Shown here: positions 52,780-61,616 of the stretch, one piece after another
Layout: the number at the start of each line of letters is the position of its first letter
Position numbering within the stretch: position 1 is the stretch's first letter
Assembly: GCF_900168045.1 (NCBI RefSeq)
Contig: NZ_FUYY01000002.1
Location: 682,001-746,000, forward strand
Length of the DNA stretch: 64,000 nt
Source: Salegentibacter holothuriorum
GTDB taxonomy: Bacteria; Bacteroidota; Bacteroidia; Flavobacteriales; Flavobacteriaceae
Direction of reading: 5' to 3'
The notes under the pieces: model-generated
Databases searched by the model: none
Seen by the model: the letters and a program-made list of their open reading frames with translations, nothing else
Told to the model about the DNA's origin: nothing
Program-made: the position numbers and the translations under genes

Positions 52780-52784
52780 AACTA

Positions 52785-52792
52785 CAAAGTTA
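52785..52792 (-). promoter_or_regulatory. Promoter -7 box of hflX, adjacent to the start codon
   Basis: On the minus strand TAACTTTG fits TAnnTTTG and is followed by only TAGTT before the ATG at 52779, the same five-base spacing as uvrC. Confidence 0.5.
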
Positions 52793-52860
52793 CATAATAG
52801 ATTGCTACTGCGATTTTTGCTGAATTTATTTCAACATATATTTAACTAAAAAACTTATAA

Positions 52861-52890
52861 AATAAAAAACCTGCCGGTAATTGGCAGGTT
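52861..52890 (-). terminator. Terminator at the end of the suf operon
   Basis: AACCTGCC (52868-52875) and GGCAGGTT (52883-52890) form an eight-pair stem. Read on the minus strand it is followed by TTTTTTATT, placing it as the terminator after the DUF3078 gene. Confidence 0.8.
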
Positions 52891-52943
52891 GTATTTTAAC
52901 TTATTGATGCTGAAGGAAGTTTAGTATTAGGTTTAAGATGGAA

Positions 52944-53837
52944 CTAAAATCCATAATTAAATCCTAAGCCAAATACTTCTCTAATTTGAAAACCTTGCAC
53001 GGCATTATCGTCATAAATAGCCTGGAAAATAAGGTTTGTAGAGAGGTAGTCGTTAATCTTCATTTTCAAATTCATCGTATAATCTATATCTACGTTTTTT
53101 GGATCTTCAAGGTAGTTGGAGTAAAGATTAAGCAAGTTTTCCATCGTTACATTTTCAATAACATCAAATTTAGCATATCCTGAAACCGAGGCTCCAAGTT
53201 CAAAACGCATGGCTTTATTGGCATCTACACCAAAATAATCTCCATCTACATAACCTGGTGCTGAAGTGAAATCTTTATCTACAAAAACCATTCTTCCGGT
53301 AGCCGGTGCAATATTTACATAGAAATTTTCGCTTTTTTTCCACATCATTCCGGGACCGAACTGAAGGTAGGCGGGAGATAAAAAGTTGGTGTATTCTGTT
53401 CTGATAGTTTGTCCGTTTTCAGCATCTTCACCAAATTTATAACCTTTGGTGATTTGTGTTCTGAAATTTAAAAAAAGCGAATAATACCAATTTGAGTCTT
53501 GTAATTGTTTCCCTGCGATTGAGTTAAGTTCTAAACGATCACTTGTTTTTCTGGCAAACTCATCACTACGCTGCTTGGTTAATCCATAATCCAGGAGTAT
53601 CCTGTTGTCCCAGGTGAAATCATCTTTTAAATAGTTTAAATTATAGTCAAAAAGTAAATTTCCTGCTAGGTTAGAGGTTCCACCGCCGGTCCATTCTTCA
53701 TTAAAAGCCGATTGATTAAAAAGTAACGAGATGTTCCCTTCTTTAGTCCATCCTTGTTTTTGTTCTTCTTCTTTTTCCTGAGCATTAAGGCTAGAGACTC
53801 CGCTTAATATAGCGAGAGCAAGTACTATCTTTTTCAT
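52944..53837 (-). CDS. DUF3078 outer-membrane protein
   Basis: The 297-residue product has a signal peptide (…SSLNAQ|EKE) and the DUF3078 pattern: GWTKEGNISLLFNQSAFNEEW, TGGGTSNLAGN, WDNRILLDYGLTKQR, and a C-terminal strand VFGLGFNYGF ending in an aromatic residue, as expected for an outer-membrane barrel. Function is unknown. It is the last gene of the suf operon, one base after the DUF2480 gene. Confidence 0.85.
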   Translation of the reverse strand: MKKIVLALAILSGVSSLNAQEKEEEQKQGWTKEGNISLLFNQSAFNEEWTGGGTSNLAGNLLFDYNLNYLKDDFTWDNRILLDYGLTKQRSDEFARKTSDRLELNSIAGKQLQDSNWYYSLFLNFRTQITKGYKFGEDAENGQTIRTEYTNFLSPAYLQFGPGMMWKKSENFYVNIAPATGRMVFVDKDFTSAPGYVDGDYFGVDANKAMRFELGASVSGYAKFDVIENVTMENLLNLYSNYLEDPKNVDIDYTMNLKMKINDYLSTNLIFQAIYDDNAVQGFQIREVFGLGFNYGF

Positions 53838-53838
53838 T

Positions 53839-54351
53839 TTATTTCTTTGATTTTTTATATAATGGCACTGAGGAGCAAGCCTCGCCGTACATTAAACTTT
53901 TTACAATGGGTTGTAATTTTTCTATTAAAAGTAGATATGCGTTTTTGGGAACCGGTTTGTGAGCACAGCCCTTTACAATTACGGGCTTATCTTGCAAATC
54001 GCTTACATCCATTTTTAAAATAGCTTCGGTGTAAAGCACTGTCTCCAGTGTTTCCAAATCGCCGGTTATTACTTTTTTTGCGTGAGGCTGTAAGTAGGTG
54101 GCCAATAACATAAAGGCCCAGGCCGGGATTATTGCATCACTGGAGCAGGTAAGTGCTATAAATTTGTCTTCATATTGGCTCCAGTCATGATTTTTGGCCT
54201 GTTCTCTAAATTCACTTTCCCGCAAAACGAAACCTTCCAAAAGCCAGTCTTTCACATCAAATAACACGCGTTCCCCTTCAGGATAATAATCCTCAAGGTT
54301 AAAGGTGATTAGTTTGCTGTTGGCTATTCGGTTTACAATTTCTTCAGCCAT
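53839..54351 (-). CDS. DUF2480 family protein
   Basis: The 170-residue soluble protein matches DUF2480, a Bacteroidota family, by its opening EEIVNRIANSKLITFNLEDYYPEGER and the later VLREKEF-like VLRESEFREQAKNHDW and AIIPAWAFML. A cysteine in KGCAHKPVP is conserved-looking. The family has no assigned function; its regular placement after suf genes hints at iron-sulfur metabolism. A 76-base gap containing a solitary copy of the ileS-type palindrome separates it from the SufT-like gene. Confidence 0.85.
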   Translation of the reverse strand: MAEEIVNRIANSKLITFNLEDYYPEGERVLFDVKDWLLEGFVLRESEFREQAKNHDWSQYEDKFIALTCSSDAIIPAWAFMLLATYLQPHAKKVITGDLETLETVLYTEAILKMDVSDLQDKPVIVKGCAHKPVPKNAYLLLIEKLQPIVKSLMYGEACSSVPLYKKSKK

Positions 54352-54401
54352 AATGAAGTTAATGGTTAAAAGTTAATAAACATTTAAAGCAAAATTTTTT
54401 A

Positions 54402-54430
54402 TTCCCCCTTTAGGGGCCAGAGGGCTTTTA
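54402..54430. repeat. Solitary copy of the ileS-insertion end repeat
   Basis: CCCCCTTTAGGGG followed by CCAGAGGGC and TTTTA is nearly identical to the right end of the ileS insertion (20079-20106), differing in a few bases. It ends exactly at the stop codon (54428-54430) of the SufT-like gene. No nuclease frame accompanies it. Confidence 0.75.
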
Positions 54431-54751
54431 TAAAAGTCCTAATTCCAATTTAGCTTCTTCGCTAATAAGATCCTGATTCCATGGGGGATCGAAAGTGATC
54501 TCTACTTCTGCCTCTTTAACCGTATCTATAGAAGCCACTTTTTCTTTAACTTCCTGAGGTAAACTTTCGGCTACCGGGCAATTGGGAGTTGTTAGGGTCA
54601 TAAGTATTTTTACTTCATAATCGGTGTTTACCATTACGTCGTAAATAAGCCCTAATTCGTATATATCTACAGGAATCTCGGGATCATAAATGGTTTTTAA
54701 AACCTTTACAATTTTCTCTCCCAATTCCTGTGTGTCTATTTCTTTTTCCAT
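54428..54751 (-). CDS. SufT/MIP18-like (DUF59) Fe-S assembly protein
   Basis: The 107-residue protein is a DUF59 domain: VLKTIYDPEIPVDIYELGLIY, LTTPNCPVAESLP with the conserved Cys, and ITFDPPWNQDLISEEA. Members mature Fe-S proteins, as SufT in Staphylococcus or MIP18 in eukaryotes. It begins one base after sufE in the suf operon, in line with this role. The stop codon lies within a dispersed repeat, so the last residues may have been altered by the repeat's arrival. Confidence 0.9.
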   Translation of the reverse strand: MEKEIDTQELGEKIVKVLKTIYDPEIPVDIYELGLIYDVMVNTDYEVKILMTLTTPNCPVAESLPQEVKEKVASIDTVKEAEVEITFDPPWNQDLISEEAKLELGLL

Positions 54752-54752
54752 C

Positions 54753-55181
54753 TTATTTTAATTGTGTTTGGTATGCCACAGCATACATTTTAAGTTGTTT
54801 GATCATACTCACCAAACCATTAGCACGGGTAGGAGACAAGTGCTCCTTAAGGCCAATATCATCAATAAATTTTGTGTCGGCTTCAATAATTGCTGAAGGG
54901 TGATGATTGGAAAAAGCCCTAATTAAAATAGCTACAATTCCCTTGGTAATTATCGCATCGCTATCTGCGGTAAAAGCTAATTTTTCATCTTTTAATTCAG
55001 CGTGAACCCACACTTTACTTTGACAGCCTTTAATAAGGTTTTCGTCAATTTTATATTTTTCGTCTATAATTGGAAGTGTTTTTCCAAGCTCTATCATATA
55101 TTCATAACGCTGCATCCAGTCGTCGAACATCGCGAACTCATCTATAATTTCTTCCTGTATTTCCTGTATCGTTTTACTCAC
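54753..55181 (-). CDS. sufE: Sulfur acceptor SufE
   Basis: SufE takes persulfide sulfur from the desulfurase SufS and passes it to SufB. The 142-residue protein has the family N-terminus (IQEEIIDEFAMFDDWMQRYEY), the acceptor Cys53 in LIKGCQSKVWV, and the later LSPTRANGL block. The N-terminal eight bases overlap the end of the upstream META-domain lipoprotein gene. Present in the suf operon between sufS and sufT, its place is fully consistent. Confidence 0.95.
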   Translation of the reverse strand: MSKTIQEIQEEIIDEFAMFDDWMQRYEYMIELGKTLPIIDEKYKIDENLIKGCQSKVWVHAELKDEKLAFTADSDAIITKGIVAILIRAFSNHHPSAIIEADTKFIDDIGLKEHLSPTRANGLVSMIKQLKMYAVAYQTQLK

Positions 55182-55602
55182 TTTTTTCTGTTTTTTGCAG
55201 GTTTAAAAGCTCTTTGTTTTCAGCAGATAAAAATATTAGATCTTTATCGCTAATCTTTACTTTTCTGATTTCCGGAAGAACTTCGCCAAAAATTTCTTCA
55301 TATTCCATTTGGCCTTCGCAGTACATTTTTGTTCCCAGGTGCGGATTGAATTTTACAATTGAATCTTCAATTTTATAGGTCGCTACAAAATTATTACAAC
55401 CGGTTTTTCCTGAAAGTCTTTGTTCTTTACCTTCAAAATTTAAGATAAAACCTTGGGAAGAAATATCTTCTCCGTCCATTTCCAGCAATTCATAATTGCT
55501 ATTAAGGGCTTTTAGATCTGCAGGATCTTCTGAAATTTTTTCTTCTGAATTTCCGCATGAAATCATTAGAAATGCGCTTATTAAAAATAAAATTTTTTTC
55601 AT
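55174..55602 (-). CDS. META/HslJ-like lipoprotein inside the suf operon
   Basis: The start is set at 55602 (MKKILFLISAFLMISC), where a lipoprotein signal with Cys16 begins; an ATG 60 bases earlier in frame overlaps sufS and adds an unlikely basic leader. The mature part fits the META (HslJ-like) domain: an early YELLEMDGEDIS, FEGKEQRLSGKTGCNNFVATYK with a conserved Gly-Cys-Asn, and the closing strand. Such domains occur in envelope stress proteins. It sits between sufS and sufE; a link to Fe-S assembly is unproven. Confidence 0.78.
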   Translation of the reverse strand: MKKILFLISAFLMISCGNSEEKISEDPADLKALNSNYELLEMDGEDISSQGFILNFEGKEQRLSGKTGCNNFVATYKIEDSIVKFNPHLGTKMYCEGQMEYEEIFGEVLPEIRKVKISDKDLIFLSAENKELLNLQKTEKSE

Positions 55603-55612
55603 CTTGTGTTGT

Positions 55613-56851
55613 TTAGGAAAGCATTGATTTCGCTTTTTTAACCGCTTCAATAAAACGGTCAATTTCTTCTTTAGAGTTGTAGAAAGAAAAAGAGGCTCTA
55701 ACTGTTCCCGGGATTTTATAAAAATCCATAATGGGTTGTGCGCAATGATGGCCGGTTCTCACAGCAATACCCATTTTGTCTACAAGAGTCCCAATATCAT
55801 AAGGATGCAATCCTTCAATATTAAAAGAAATCACAGCGGTCTTTTCTCTGGAAGTCCCGTAGAGCTTCATTCCTTCAATTTCCTGAAGTTTTAGAGTAGC
55901 GTAATCCAGCAATTCGTCTTCGTAGCGGGCAATGGCTTCAAAACCTATAGCATTCATATAGTCTAAAGCCGCACCAAAAGCAATACCGCCACAAATATTA
56001 GGCGTACCGGCTTCAAATTTATGTGGAAGACCTGCGTAAGTTGTTTTTTCAAAACTTACCGTAGCTATCATTTCCCCGCCACCCTGGTAAGGCGGAAGTT
56101 TATTGAGCCATTCTTCTTTGCCGTATAGTACACCAACTCCTGTTGGGCCACACATTTTATGAGCAGAAACCACGTAAAAATCTACATCCAGTGCTTGTAC
56201 GTCGGCTTTAATATGTGGAGCTGCCTGAGCACCATCTATTAAAACGGCTGCGCCTTTTTCGTGGGCTTTATCTATAATTTTTTTAATAGGATTTATGGTT
56301 CCCAAAGCGTTTGAAACGTGGTTTAGGAAAACCATTTTTGTTTTTTCTGAAAGCAATTCTTCAAAAGACTCGTAAATAAGTTCTCCCTGCTCATTCATAG
56401 GGATCACTTTTAGAATTGCTCCTGTTTTTTCGCAAAGCATTTGCCAGGGCACTATATTGGAATGATGCTCTAAGGCTGAGACAAGAATTTCATCTCCTTT
56501 TTTTAGAATAGAAGCAAAGCCATTGGCAACAAGGTTAATTCCATGTGTGGTACCAGCGGTGAAAATGATTTCGTGCGATTTTTCAGCATTAAAATGTTGC
56601 TGAATTTTTATTCTTGCAGCTTCATATTTATCGGTTGCTTCCTGTGATAGGCTGTGTACGCCACGGTGAATATTAGCATTGTAGTTAGAATAGTAATCTA
56701 CAATCGCATCCATTACCTGTTTTGGCGTTTGCGAAGTTGCCGCATTATCTAGATACACCAGGGGATAACCATTAACTTCCCTATTTAGAATAGGGAAGTC
56801 TTTTCTAATTTCTTCAACGTTAAAAGCTATATTATTAGTAGCAATGCTCAT
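55613..56851 (-). CDS. sufS: Cysteine desulfurase SufS
   Basis: The PLP enzyme removes sulfur from cysteine to supply Fe-S clusters. The 412-residue product has the PLP lysine Lys232 in VVSAHKMCGPTG, the His and Asp of the cofactor site (LVSALEHHSN, VLIDGAQAAPH), and the catalytic Cys370 in GHHCAQPIM. It is type II (SufS/CsdA group). The neighbouring sufE supplies the acceptor. Confidence 0.97.
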   Translation of the reverse strand: MSIATNNIAFNVEEIRKDFPILNREVNGYPLVYLDNAATSQTPKQVMDAIVDYYSNYNANIHRGVHSLSQEATDKYEAARIKIQQHFNAEKSHEIIFTAGTTHGINLVANGFASILKKGDEILVSALEHHSNIVPWQMLCEKTGAILKVIPMNEQGELIYESFEELLSEKTKMVFLNHVSNALGTINPIKKIIDKAHEKGAAVLIDGAQAAPHIKADVQALDVDFYVVSAHKMCGPTGVGVLYGKEEWLNKLPPYQGGGEMIATVSFEKTTYAGLPHKFEAGTPNICGGIAFGAALDYMNAIGFEAIARYEDELLDYATLKLQEIEGMKLYGTSREKTAVISFNIEGLHPYDIGTLVDKMGIAVRTGHHCAQPIMDFYKIPGTVRASFSFYNSKEEIDRFIEAVKKAKSMLS

Positions 56852-56899
56852 TTTTTTATGGATTTGAGGATTCTGTTTAATGCTACTTTAGATAGCAAT

Positions 56900-58216
56900 T
56901 TATAAATTGAATCCTAATTCTACACCCAATTTGAGGGCTATAAGTTTATTGATTCTCTTTTTAATCTCAGGAATTTTTACGCTTTCCAATACATTATTGG
57001 CAAAAGCGTACATTAAAAGTCCGCTGGCCTCTTTTCTTGGAATTCCGCGTGATTGAAGATAAAATAAAGCTTCTTCATCTAACTGGCCAATAGTACAACC
57101 GTGGCTACATTTTACATCGTCTGCAAAAATTTCCAGCTGAGGTTTAGAGTTTATGGTTGCTTTATCGTCTAATAGAACATTGTTGTTAGACTGGTAAGCA
57201 TTTGTTTTTTGTGCTTCTTTTTCTACTACTACTTTTCCGTTGAAAACACCAACCGATTTTTCATCAAAAATACCTTTGTAATCCTGGTGTGATTCACAAT
57301 TTGGTTCAATGTGATGTACCAGAGTATTGTGATCTACGTGTTGCTTTCCTTCAATAAGGGTAACCCCTTTCATGGTAGAATCTATACGTTCTCCCTTTTG
57401 ATAGAAATTAAGATTATTTCGGGTTAATTTTCCGCCAAGAGAAAAAGTGTGTACAGAGCAGAAGCTTTCAGATTGCTGTTCTATATAAGTATTGTCTATT
57501 AAAGAAGCCGAAAGATTATCGTTCTGAATCTTATAATAATCTACAATAGCACGTTTATTAGCAAAGATTTCAGTAACCGAATTTGTGAGAACAGGTTGTT
57601 CTGTTAAGCTTTGGTGACGCTCAATAATCTGGCAATGTGAATTCTCATCTACCACAATAAGGTTACGTGGTTGTACCAAAACAGAAGATTCATTTCCCGT
57701 AGAGAAATTTATGATCTGAATAGGCTTATCGGCTAGTGTATTCTTGTGAATATGGATAAAGGCTCCTTCTTTGGTAAAGGCGGTATTCAATGAATTTAAC
57801 CCATTTTTTGGAGCAATTTTATTGAAATAGTTATCAATTACCGGCTTATAAAGATCTTTATTTAGCGCCGAAGACATTAGGCAAACATCAATCTTATCAT
57901 GCGTAGTGCTGGATAAGTGCGACGAATAAATACCATCTATAAATACCAAATCGTAAGTATCTATCTCGTGAATAAGGTATTTTTTGATGTCTTTGTATTC
58001 TATAGCGTTTTCCTTTTTTGGAAAAAGGCTATAATCTTCCTTCAAAACCGATTTCAAAGAAGTGTATTTATAATCTTCTTCTTTCCGACTTGGGAAACCC
58101 ATGGTTTCAAAGTCCTTAATCGCCTGGTTTCTTATTTTATGAAGATCATCATTAGATCCTGTGTACTCTTCTTCAAAAGCCAGGAATGATGATACTAATT
58201 TTTCTTTTAATTCCAT
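56900..58216 (-). CDS. sufD: Fe-S scaffold subunit SufD
   Basis: SufD pairs with SufB, bound to SufC, to build Fe-S clusters. The start at 58216 (MELKEKLVSSFLAFEEEY) is chosen; the ATG at 58234 lies inside a stable hairpin (58233-58252). The product of about 438 residues has the beta-helix core with VQPRNLIVVDENSHCQIIERH, NNLNFYQKGER-like HVDHNTLVHHIEPNCESHQDYKG, and the C-terminal KCSHGCTIGQLDEEALFYLQSRG with the conserved Cys-Ser-His-Gly. Length and motifs are normal. Confidence 0.94.
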   Translation of the reverse strand: MELKEKLVSSFLAFEEEYTGSNDDLHKIRNQAIKDFETMGFPSRKEEDYKYTSLKSVLKEDYSLFPKKENAIEYKDIKKYLIHEIDTYDLVFIDGIYSSHLSSTTHDKIDVCLMSSALNKDLYKPVIDNYFNKIAPKNGLNSLNTAFTKEGAFIHIHKNTLADKPIQIINFSTGNESSVLVQPRNLIVVDENSHCQIIERHQSLTEQPVLTNSVTEIFANKRAIVDYYKIQNDNLSASLIDNTYIEQQSESFCSVHTFSLGGKLTRNNLNFYQKGERIDSTMKGVTLIEGKQHVDHNTLVHHIEPNCESHQDYKGIFDEKSVGVFNGKVVVEKEAQKTNAYQSNNNVLLDDKATINSKPQLEIFADDVKCSHGCTIGQLDEEALFYLQSRGIPRKEASGLLMYAFANNVLESVKIPEIKKRINKLIALKLGVELGFNL

Positions 58217-58232
58217 CTTTAATTCTTTTGTC

Positions 58233-58252
58233 ATTTCCGCAGCGGCGGAAAT
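58233..58252. repeat. Hairpin between sufC and sufD
   Basis: ATTTCCGC (58233-58240) and GCGGAAAT (58245-58252) enclose AGCG, a perfect eight-pair stem. It covers the upstream candidate ATG of sufD at 58232-58234 and may moderate translation or transcription there. Confidence 0.6.
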
Positions 58253-58315
58253 CTTCTTAATTGAAAGGGCTTAAATCTTCTTCTTAGTTCTATTAAAAAG
58301 TTCTCAAACCTTGAA

Positions 58316-59068
58316 CTAAACTGCTTTTTCAGCTTTAATCCATTCATAACCTCTTTCTTCCAGCTCAAGAGCAAGTTCTTTGCCACCAGATTTCACGATT
58401 TTTCCGTCTACCATTACGTGAACAACATCTGGTACAATATAATTAAGTAAACGCTGGTAGTGAGTAATTAACAATACCGCATTGTCTTTACTTCTTAAAT
58501 TGTTTACTCCATCGGCTACAATTTTTAGAGCATCAATATCCAAACCTGAGTCGGTTTCATCAAGAATAGATAATTTTGGCTCTAACATGGCCATTTGGAA
58601 AATCTCGTTTCTTTTCTTTTCACCTCCGGAAAATCCTTCGTTTAGAGATCTTGATAAGAATTTACGGTCAATTCCCAAGCTTTCAGATTTCTCACGAATC
58701 TTTTTCAGCATTTCATTGGCCGGCATATCTTCAAGTCCGTTAGCTTTTCTGTGCGCGTTGATCGCGGTTTTCATAAAATTGGTAACTGAAACTCCTGGAA
58801 TTTCTACCGGGTATTGAAAAGATAGAAAGATGCCTTTATGCGCTCTTTCTTCAGGATCCATTTCTGAAATCTCTGTGTTTTCAAATATAATTTCTCCTTC
58901 GGTTTGTTCAAATTCCTCTTTCCCGGCAATTACCGAGGAAAGCGTACTTTTTCCTGAACCGTTTGGTCCCATAATAGCGTGAACCTCTCCCGGATTAATT
59001 TCGAGATTAATTCCTTTAAGGATTTCCTTATCTTCTATACTCGCGTGTACATTCTTTATTTTTAGCAT
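58316..59068 (-). CDS. sufC: Fe-S assembly ATPase SufC
   Basis: The ABC-type ATPase drives the SufBCD scaffold. The 250-residue product has the Walker [10 protein letters not shown] at 34-42, the Q-loop FLSFQYP, the signature [19 protein letters not shown] and the Walker [13 protein letters not shown]. The D-loop and H-loop ([10 protein letters not shown]) are present. The lipoprotein gene lies upstream and sufD downstream in the operon. Confidence 0.97.
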   Translation of the reverse strand: MLKIKNVHASIEDKEILKGINLEINPGEVHAIMGPNGSGKSTLSSVIAGKEEFEQTEGEIIFENTEISEMDPEERAHKGIFLSFQYPVEIPGVSVTNFMKTAINAHRKANGLEDMPANEMLKKIREKSESLGIDRKFLSRSLNEGFSGGEKKRNEIFQMAMLEPKLSILDETDSGLDIDALKIVADGVNNLRSKDNAVLLITHYQRLLNYIVPDVVHVMVDGKIVKSGGKELALELEERGYEWIKAEKAV

Positions 59069-59109
59069 AAATTCTCTGTATGCATCCCTAATAAAACGGG
59101 ATTGGTTTA

Positions 59110-59499
59110 TTATTCTTCTTCTTGTTGTTCTGTAGCCTTTGCGGTCTCCAGAATTTCTAAAATTTCTCTTATTTCTATATTTTCATCCCAACCTTCCAGT
59201 CTTGAATTCGGAATTATTTTACCTTTTATCTTAACAGCTACCATATCAAATTCTTCCTTCTGAAATGGCTGTACCTGTTTGGCCAGTATCTTAGACATAG
59301 AGTCTATGGTTACTCCGTAAATAAAATCGTTTCCTCTTAAAATTGCTTCATCTCCTGCATAGATAAATTCCCCGGTAAGCGTTTGAATGCTGTCGGGAAC
59401 TTTTTCTGTTTCAGGCTGATTCATAAGATCCTCTCGGCCTTCGTCCTGGCAGGAAAAAGCCGTAACGGAAAGGGCAAGGATTAGCAAGAGCTTCTTCAT
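59110..59499 (-). CDS. Small lipoprotein between sufB and sufC, unknown function
   Basis: The start is set at 59499 ([20 protein letters not shown]), giving a textbook lipoprotein signal with Cys17; an ATG 15 bases upstream is less likely. The mature ~110 residues form a mainly beta domain ([35 protein letters not shown]) with a Glu-rich C-terminus. I recognise no domain. Its location between sufB and sufC is unusual because the Fe-S machinery is cytosolic, whereas this protein must be on the envelope. Confidence 0.72.
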   Translation of the reverse strand: MKKLLLILALSVTAFSCQDEGREDLMNQPETEKVPDSIQTLTGEFIYAGDEAILRGNDFIYGVTIDSMSKILAKQVQPFQKEEFDMVAVKIKGKIIPNSRLEGWDENIEIREILEILETAKATEQQEEE

Positions 59500-59523
59500 T
59501 CTTTCAATCTTCATTTTCCCTTT

Positions 59524-60969
59524 TTATCCTACAGAACCTTCAAGGGAAATTTCTAATAGTTTTTGTGCTTCCACAGCAAATTCCATAGGTAGTTTGTTCA
59601 ACACCTCTTTACTAAACCCATTTACGATAAGAGCAATTGCTTTTTCTGTATCAATACCACGTTGGTTACAGTAAAAGATTTGGTCTTCTCCAATTTTACT
59701 GGTAGTAGCTTCGTGCTCTACTTGTCCGGTTTTATTTTTTACTTCAATATACGGGAAAGTATGCGCACCACATTTGTTACCCATTAACAGGGAATCACAT
59801 TGTGAGAAATTACGGGCATTTTTAGCTCTGCTATTTATTTGTACCAATCCGCGATAAGAGTTTTGCGATTGTCCCGCAGAAATACCTTTGGAAATAATTG
59901 TACTCTTGGTGTTTTTACCAAGGTGTACCATTTTTGTACCGGTATCTGCCTGTTGGAAGTTATTGGTAACTGCAATAGAATAAAATTCACCTATAGAGTT
60001 ATCTCCTTTTAAAATACAGGAAGGATATTTCCAGGTTACTGCAGAACCTGTTTCAACCTGCGTCCAGGAAATCTTAGCTCCTTTCTCGCAAAGTCCACGT
60101 TTGGTTACGAAGTTATACACTCCTCCTTTTCCTTCTTTACTTCCGGGGAACCAGTTTTGAACGGTACTGTATTTAATCTCGGCATCATCTAAAGCTATCA
60201 ATTCTACTACAGCTGCGTGCAATTGATTCTCATCACGAGTTGGAGCGGTACAACCTTCCAGGTAACTCACGTAACTTCCAGGTTCAGCGACCACAAGAGT
60301 ACGTTCAAATTGTCCTGTTCCAGCCTGGTTTATTCTAAAATAAGTAGAAAGTTCCATTGGGCATCTTACGCCTTTTGGTATGTAGCAAAACGAACCATCA
60401 CTAAATACTGCGGAATTTAATGCTGCATAAAAATTATCTGTGGTAGGTACCACCGAGCCTATGTATTTTTTTACAAGCTCTGGATGTTCCCTAATAGCTT
60501 CTGAAATAGAACAGAAAATAATTCCTTTTTCAGCAAGGGTCTTTTTAAAAGTTGTAGTTACCGAAACAGAATCCATAACCACATCTACAGCCACACCTGC
60601 CAATTTCTTTTGCTCGTCTACAGAAATACCAAGCTTTTTAAACGTGTCCAGTAATTCAGGATCCACCTCGTCTAAACTATCATATTTAGGCTTTTTGTTA
60701 GGGGCTGAATAATAGGAAATATTCTGGAAATTTGGTTTTTCGTAGTGCACATTGGCCCATTCAGGTTCTTTCATGGTTTTCCAGTAGCGAAATGCTTCCA
60801 GTCGCCAGTCTGTCATCCATTCGGGCTCTTCTTTCTTTTTAGAAATCGCTCTAACAATATCTTCGTTTAAGCCCACAGGAAATGTGTCCGATTCAATATC
60901 GGTGTAAAATCCGTACTCATATTCCTTCGTTTCGAGCTCTTTTTTTAAATCATCTTCAGTATATGCCAT
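59524..60969 (-). CDS. sufB: Fe-S scaffold subunit SufB
   Basis: SufB carries the nascent cluster in the SufBCD complex. The 481-residue product has the N-terminal [15 protein letters not shown] and [10 protein letters not shown], the beta-helix with NLEGCTAP-like [38 protein letters not shown], and the C-terminal [15 protein letters not shown] and [21 protein letters not shown]. The sulfur-accepting Cys in YLEGCTAP is present. sufA lies upstream, so it is the second gene of the operon. Confidence 0.97.
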   Translation of the reverse strand: MAYTEDDLKKELETKEYEYGFYTDIESDTFPVGLNEDIVRAISKKKEEPEWMTDWRLEAFRYWKTMKEPEWANVHYEKPNFQNISYYSAPNKKPKYDSLDEVDPELLDTFKKLGISVDEQKKLAGVAVDVVMDSVSVTTTFKKTLAEKGIIFCSISEAIREHPELVKKYIGSVVPTTDNFYAALNSAVFSDGSFCYIPKGVRCPMELSTYFRINQAGTGQFERTLVVAEPGSYVSYLEGCTAPTRDENQLHAAVVELIALDDAEIKYSTVQNWFPGSKEGKGGVYNFVTKRGLCEKGAKISWTQVETGSAVTWKYPSCILKGDNSIGEFYSIAVTNNFQQADTGTKMVHLGKNTKSTIISKGISAGQSQNSYRGLVQINSRAKNARNFSQCDSLLMGNKCGAHTFPYIEVKNKTGQVEHEATTSKIGEDQIFYCNQRGIDTEKAIALIVNGFSKEVLNKLPMEFAVEAQKLLEISLEGSVG

Positions 60970-61014
60970 CTCAATTTTTTATTAGTTAATGTTCAAACTT
61001 TAAAATTTGAACTT

Positions 61015-61344
61015 TTAAAGAGAAAAACTCTCTCCACATCCACAGGTTCTTTGGGCATTTGGATTGTTAAATACAAAACCTTTCCCATTTAAGCCTCCAG
61101 AAAATTCTAAAACAGTTCCTGCCAGGTATAAAACACTGCGTTTGTCAACTACTATTTTTACGTCGTTATCTTCAAAAAGTTTGTCGTCTTCCGCTTTAGC
61201 TTTGTCGAATTTTAGTTCGTAAGACAAGCCAGAGCAGCCTCCGCTTTTCACACCCACACGAACAAAGTCCTGTAAATTGTCAAAACCTTCATCGGTCATT
61301 AGCGCGGCAATCTTTTTTTTAGCGCTTTCGCTTACTTTTATCAT
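61015..61344 (-). CDS. sufA: Fe-S carrier SufA/HesB-IscA family
   Basis: A-type carriers move Fe-S clusters to target proteins. The start at 61344 (MIKVSESAKKKIAALM) gives 109 residues, the normal length; an ATG at 61404 would place the start upstream of the promoter box at 61374-61381. The three cluster-binding cysteines are Cys37 (KSGGCSGL) and Cys101/Cys103 (RTCGCGESF). It is the first gene of the suf operon. Confidence 0.95.
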   Translation of the reverse strand: MIKVSESAKKKIAALMTDEGFDNLQDFVRVGVKSGGCSGLSYELKFDKAKAEDDKLFEDNDVKIVVDKRSVLYLAGTVLEFSGGLNGKGFVFNNPNAQRTCGCGESFSL

Positions 61345-61373
61345 AGCTAAAAAGATTAATTCTAAATTAGCTA

Positions 61374-61381
61374 CAAATATA
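61374..61381 (-). promoter_or_regulatory. Promoter -7 box of the suf operon
   Basis: On the minus strand TATATTTG fits TAnnTTTG and ends 29 bases before the sufA ATG. A -33 TTG is not clear. No IscR-like or Fur-like site could be defended. Confidence 0.5.
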
Positions 61382-61616
61382 CTATAAAACAAACGGTTTA
61401 CCATAGCCCTGGTATATGTTTTAAGAATACAGTGATAAGTCTTGCCAATTCTTATTTTCCATCTATTTAGTCTAGTTAAATATCTGATAATTAGTTGTTT
61501 TTGTTTTTGCGAACCCGTTTTTTTAAAATCAATTTGCTCCTATTTTCAATCTATGTCTATCTTTGTCACGGCAGTTGGATAATATTCATTTATTTTGCAA
61601 ATTAAAATAAACTCTT

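Noticed and set aside
61344-61404. Longer sufA start at 61404
   Set aside because: It would include the promoter box and adds 20 atypical residues before MIKVSESAKK.
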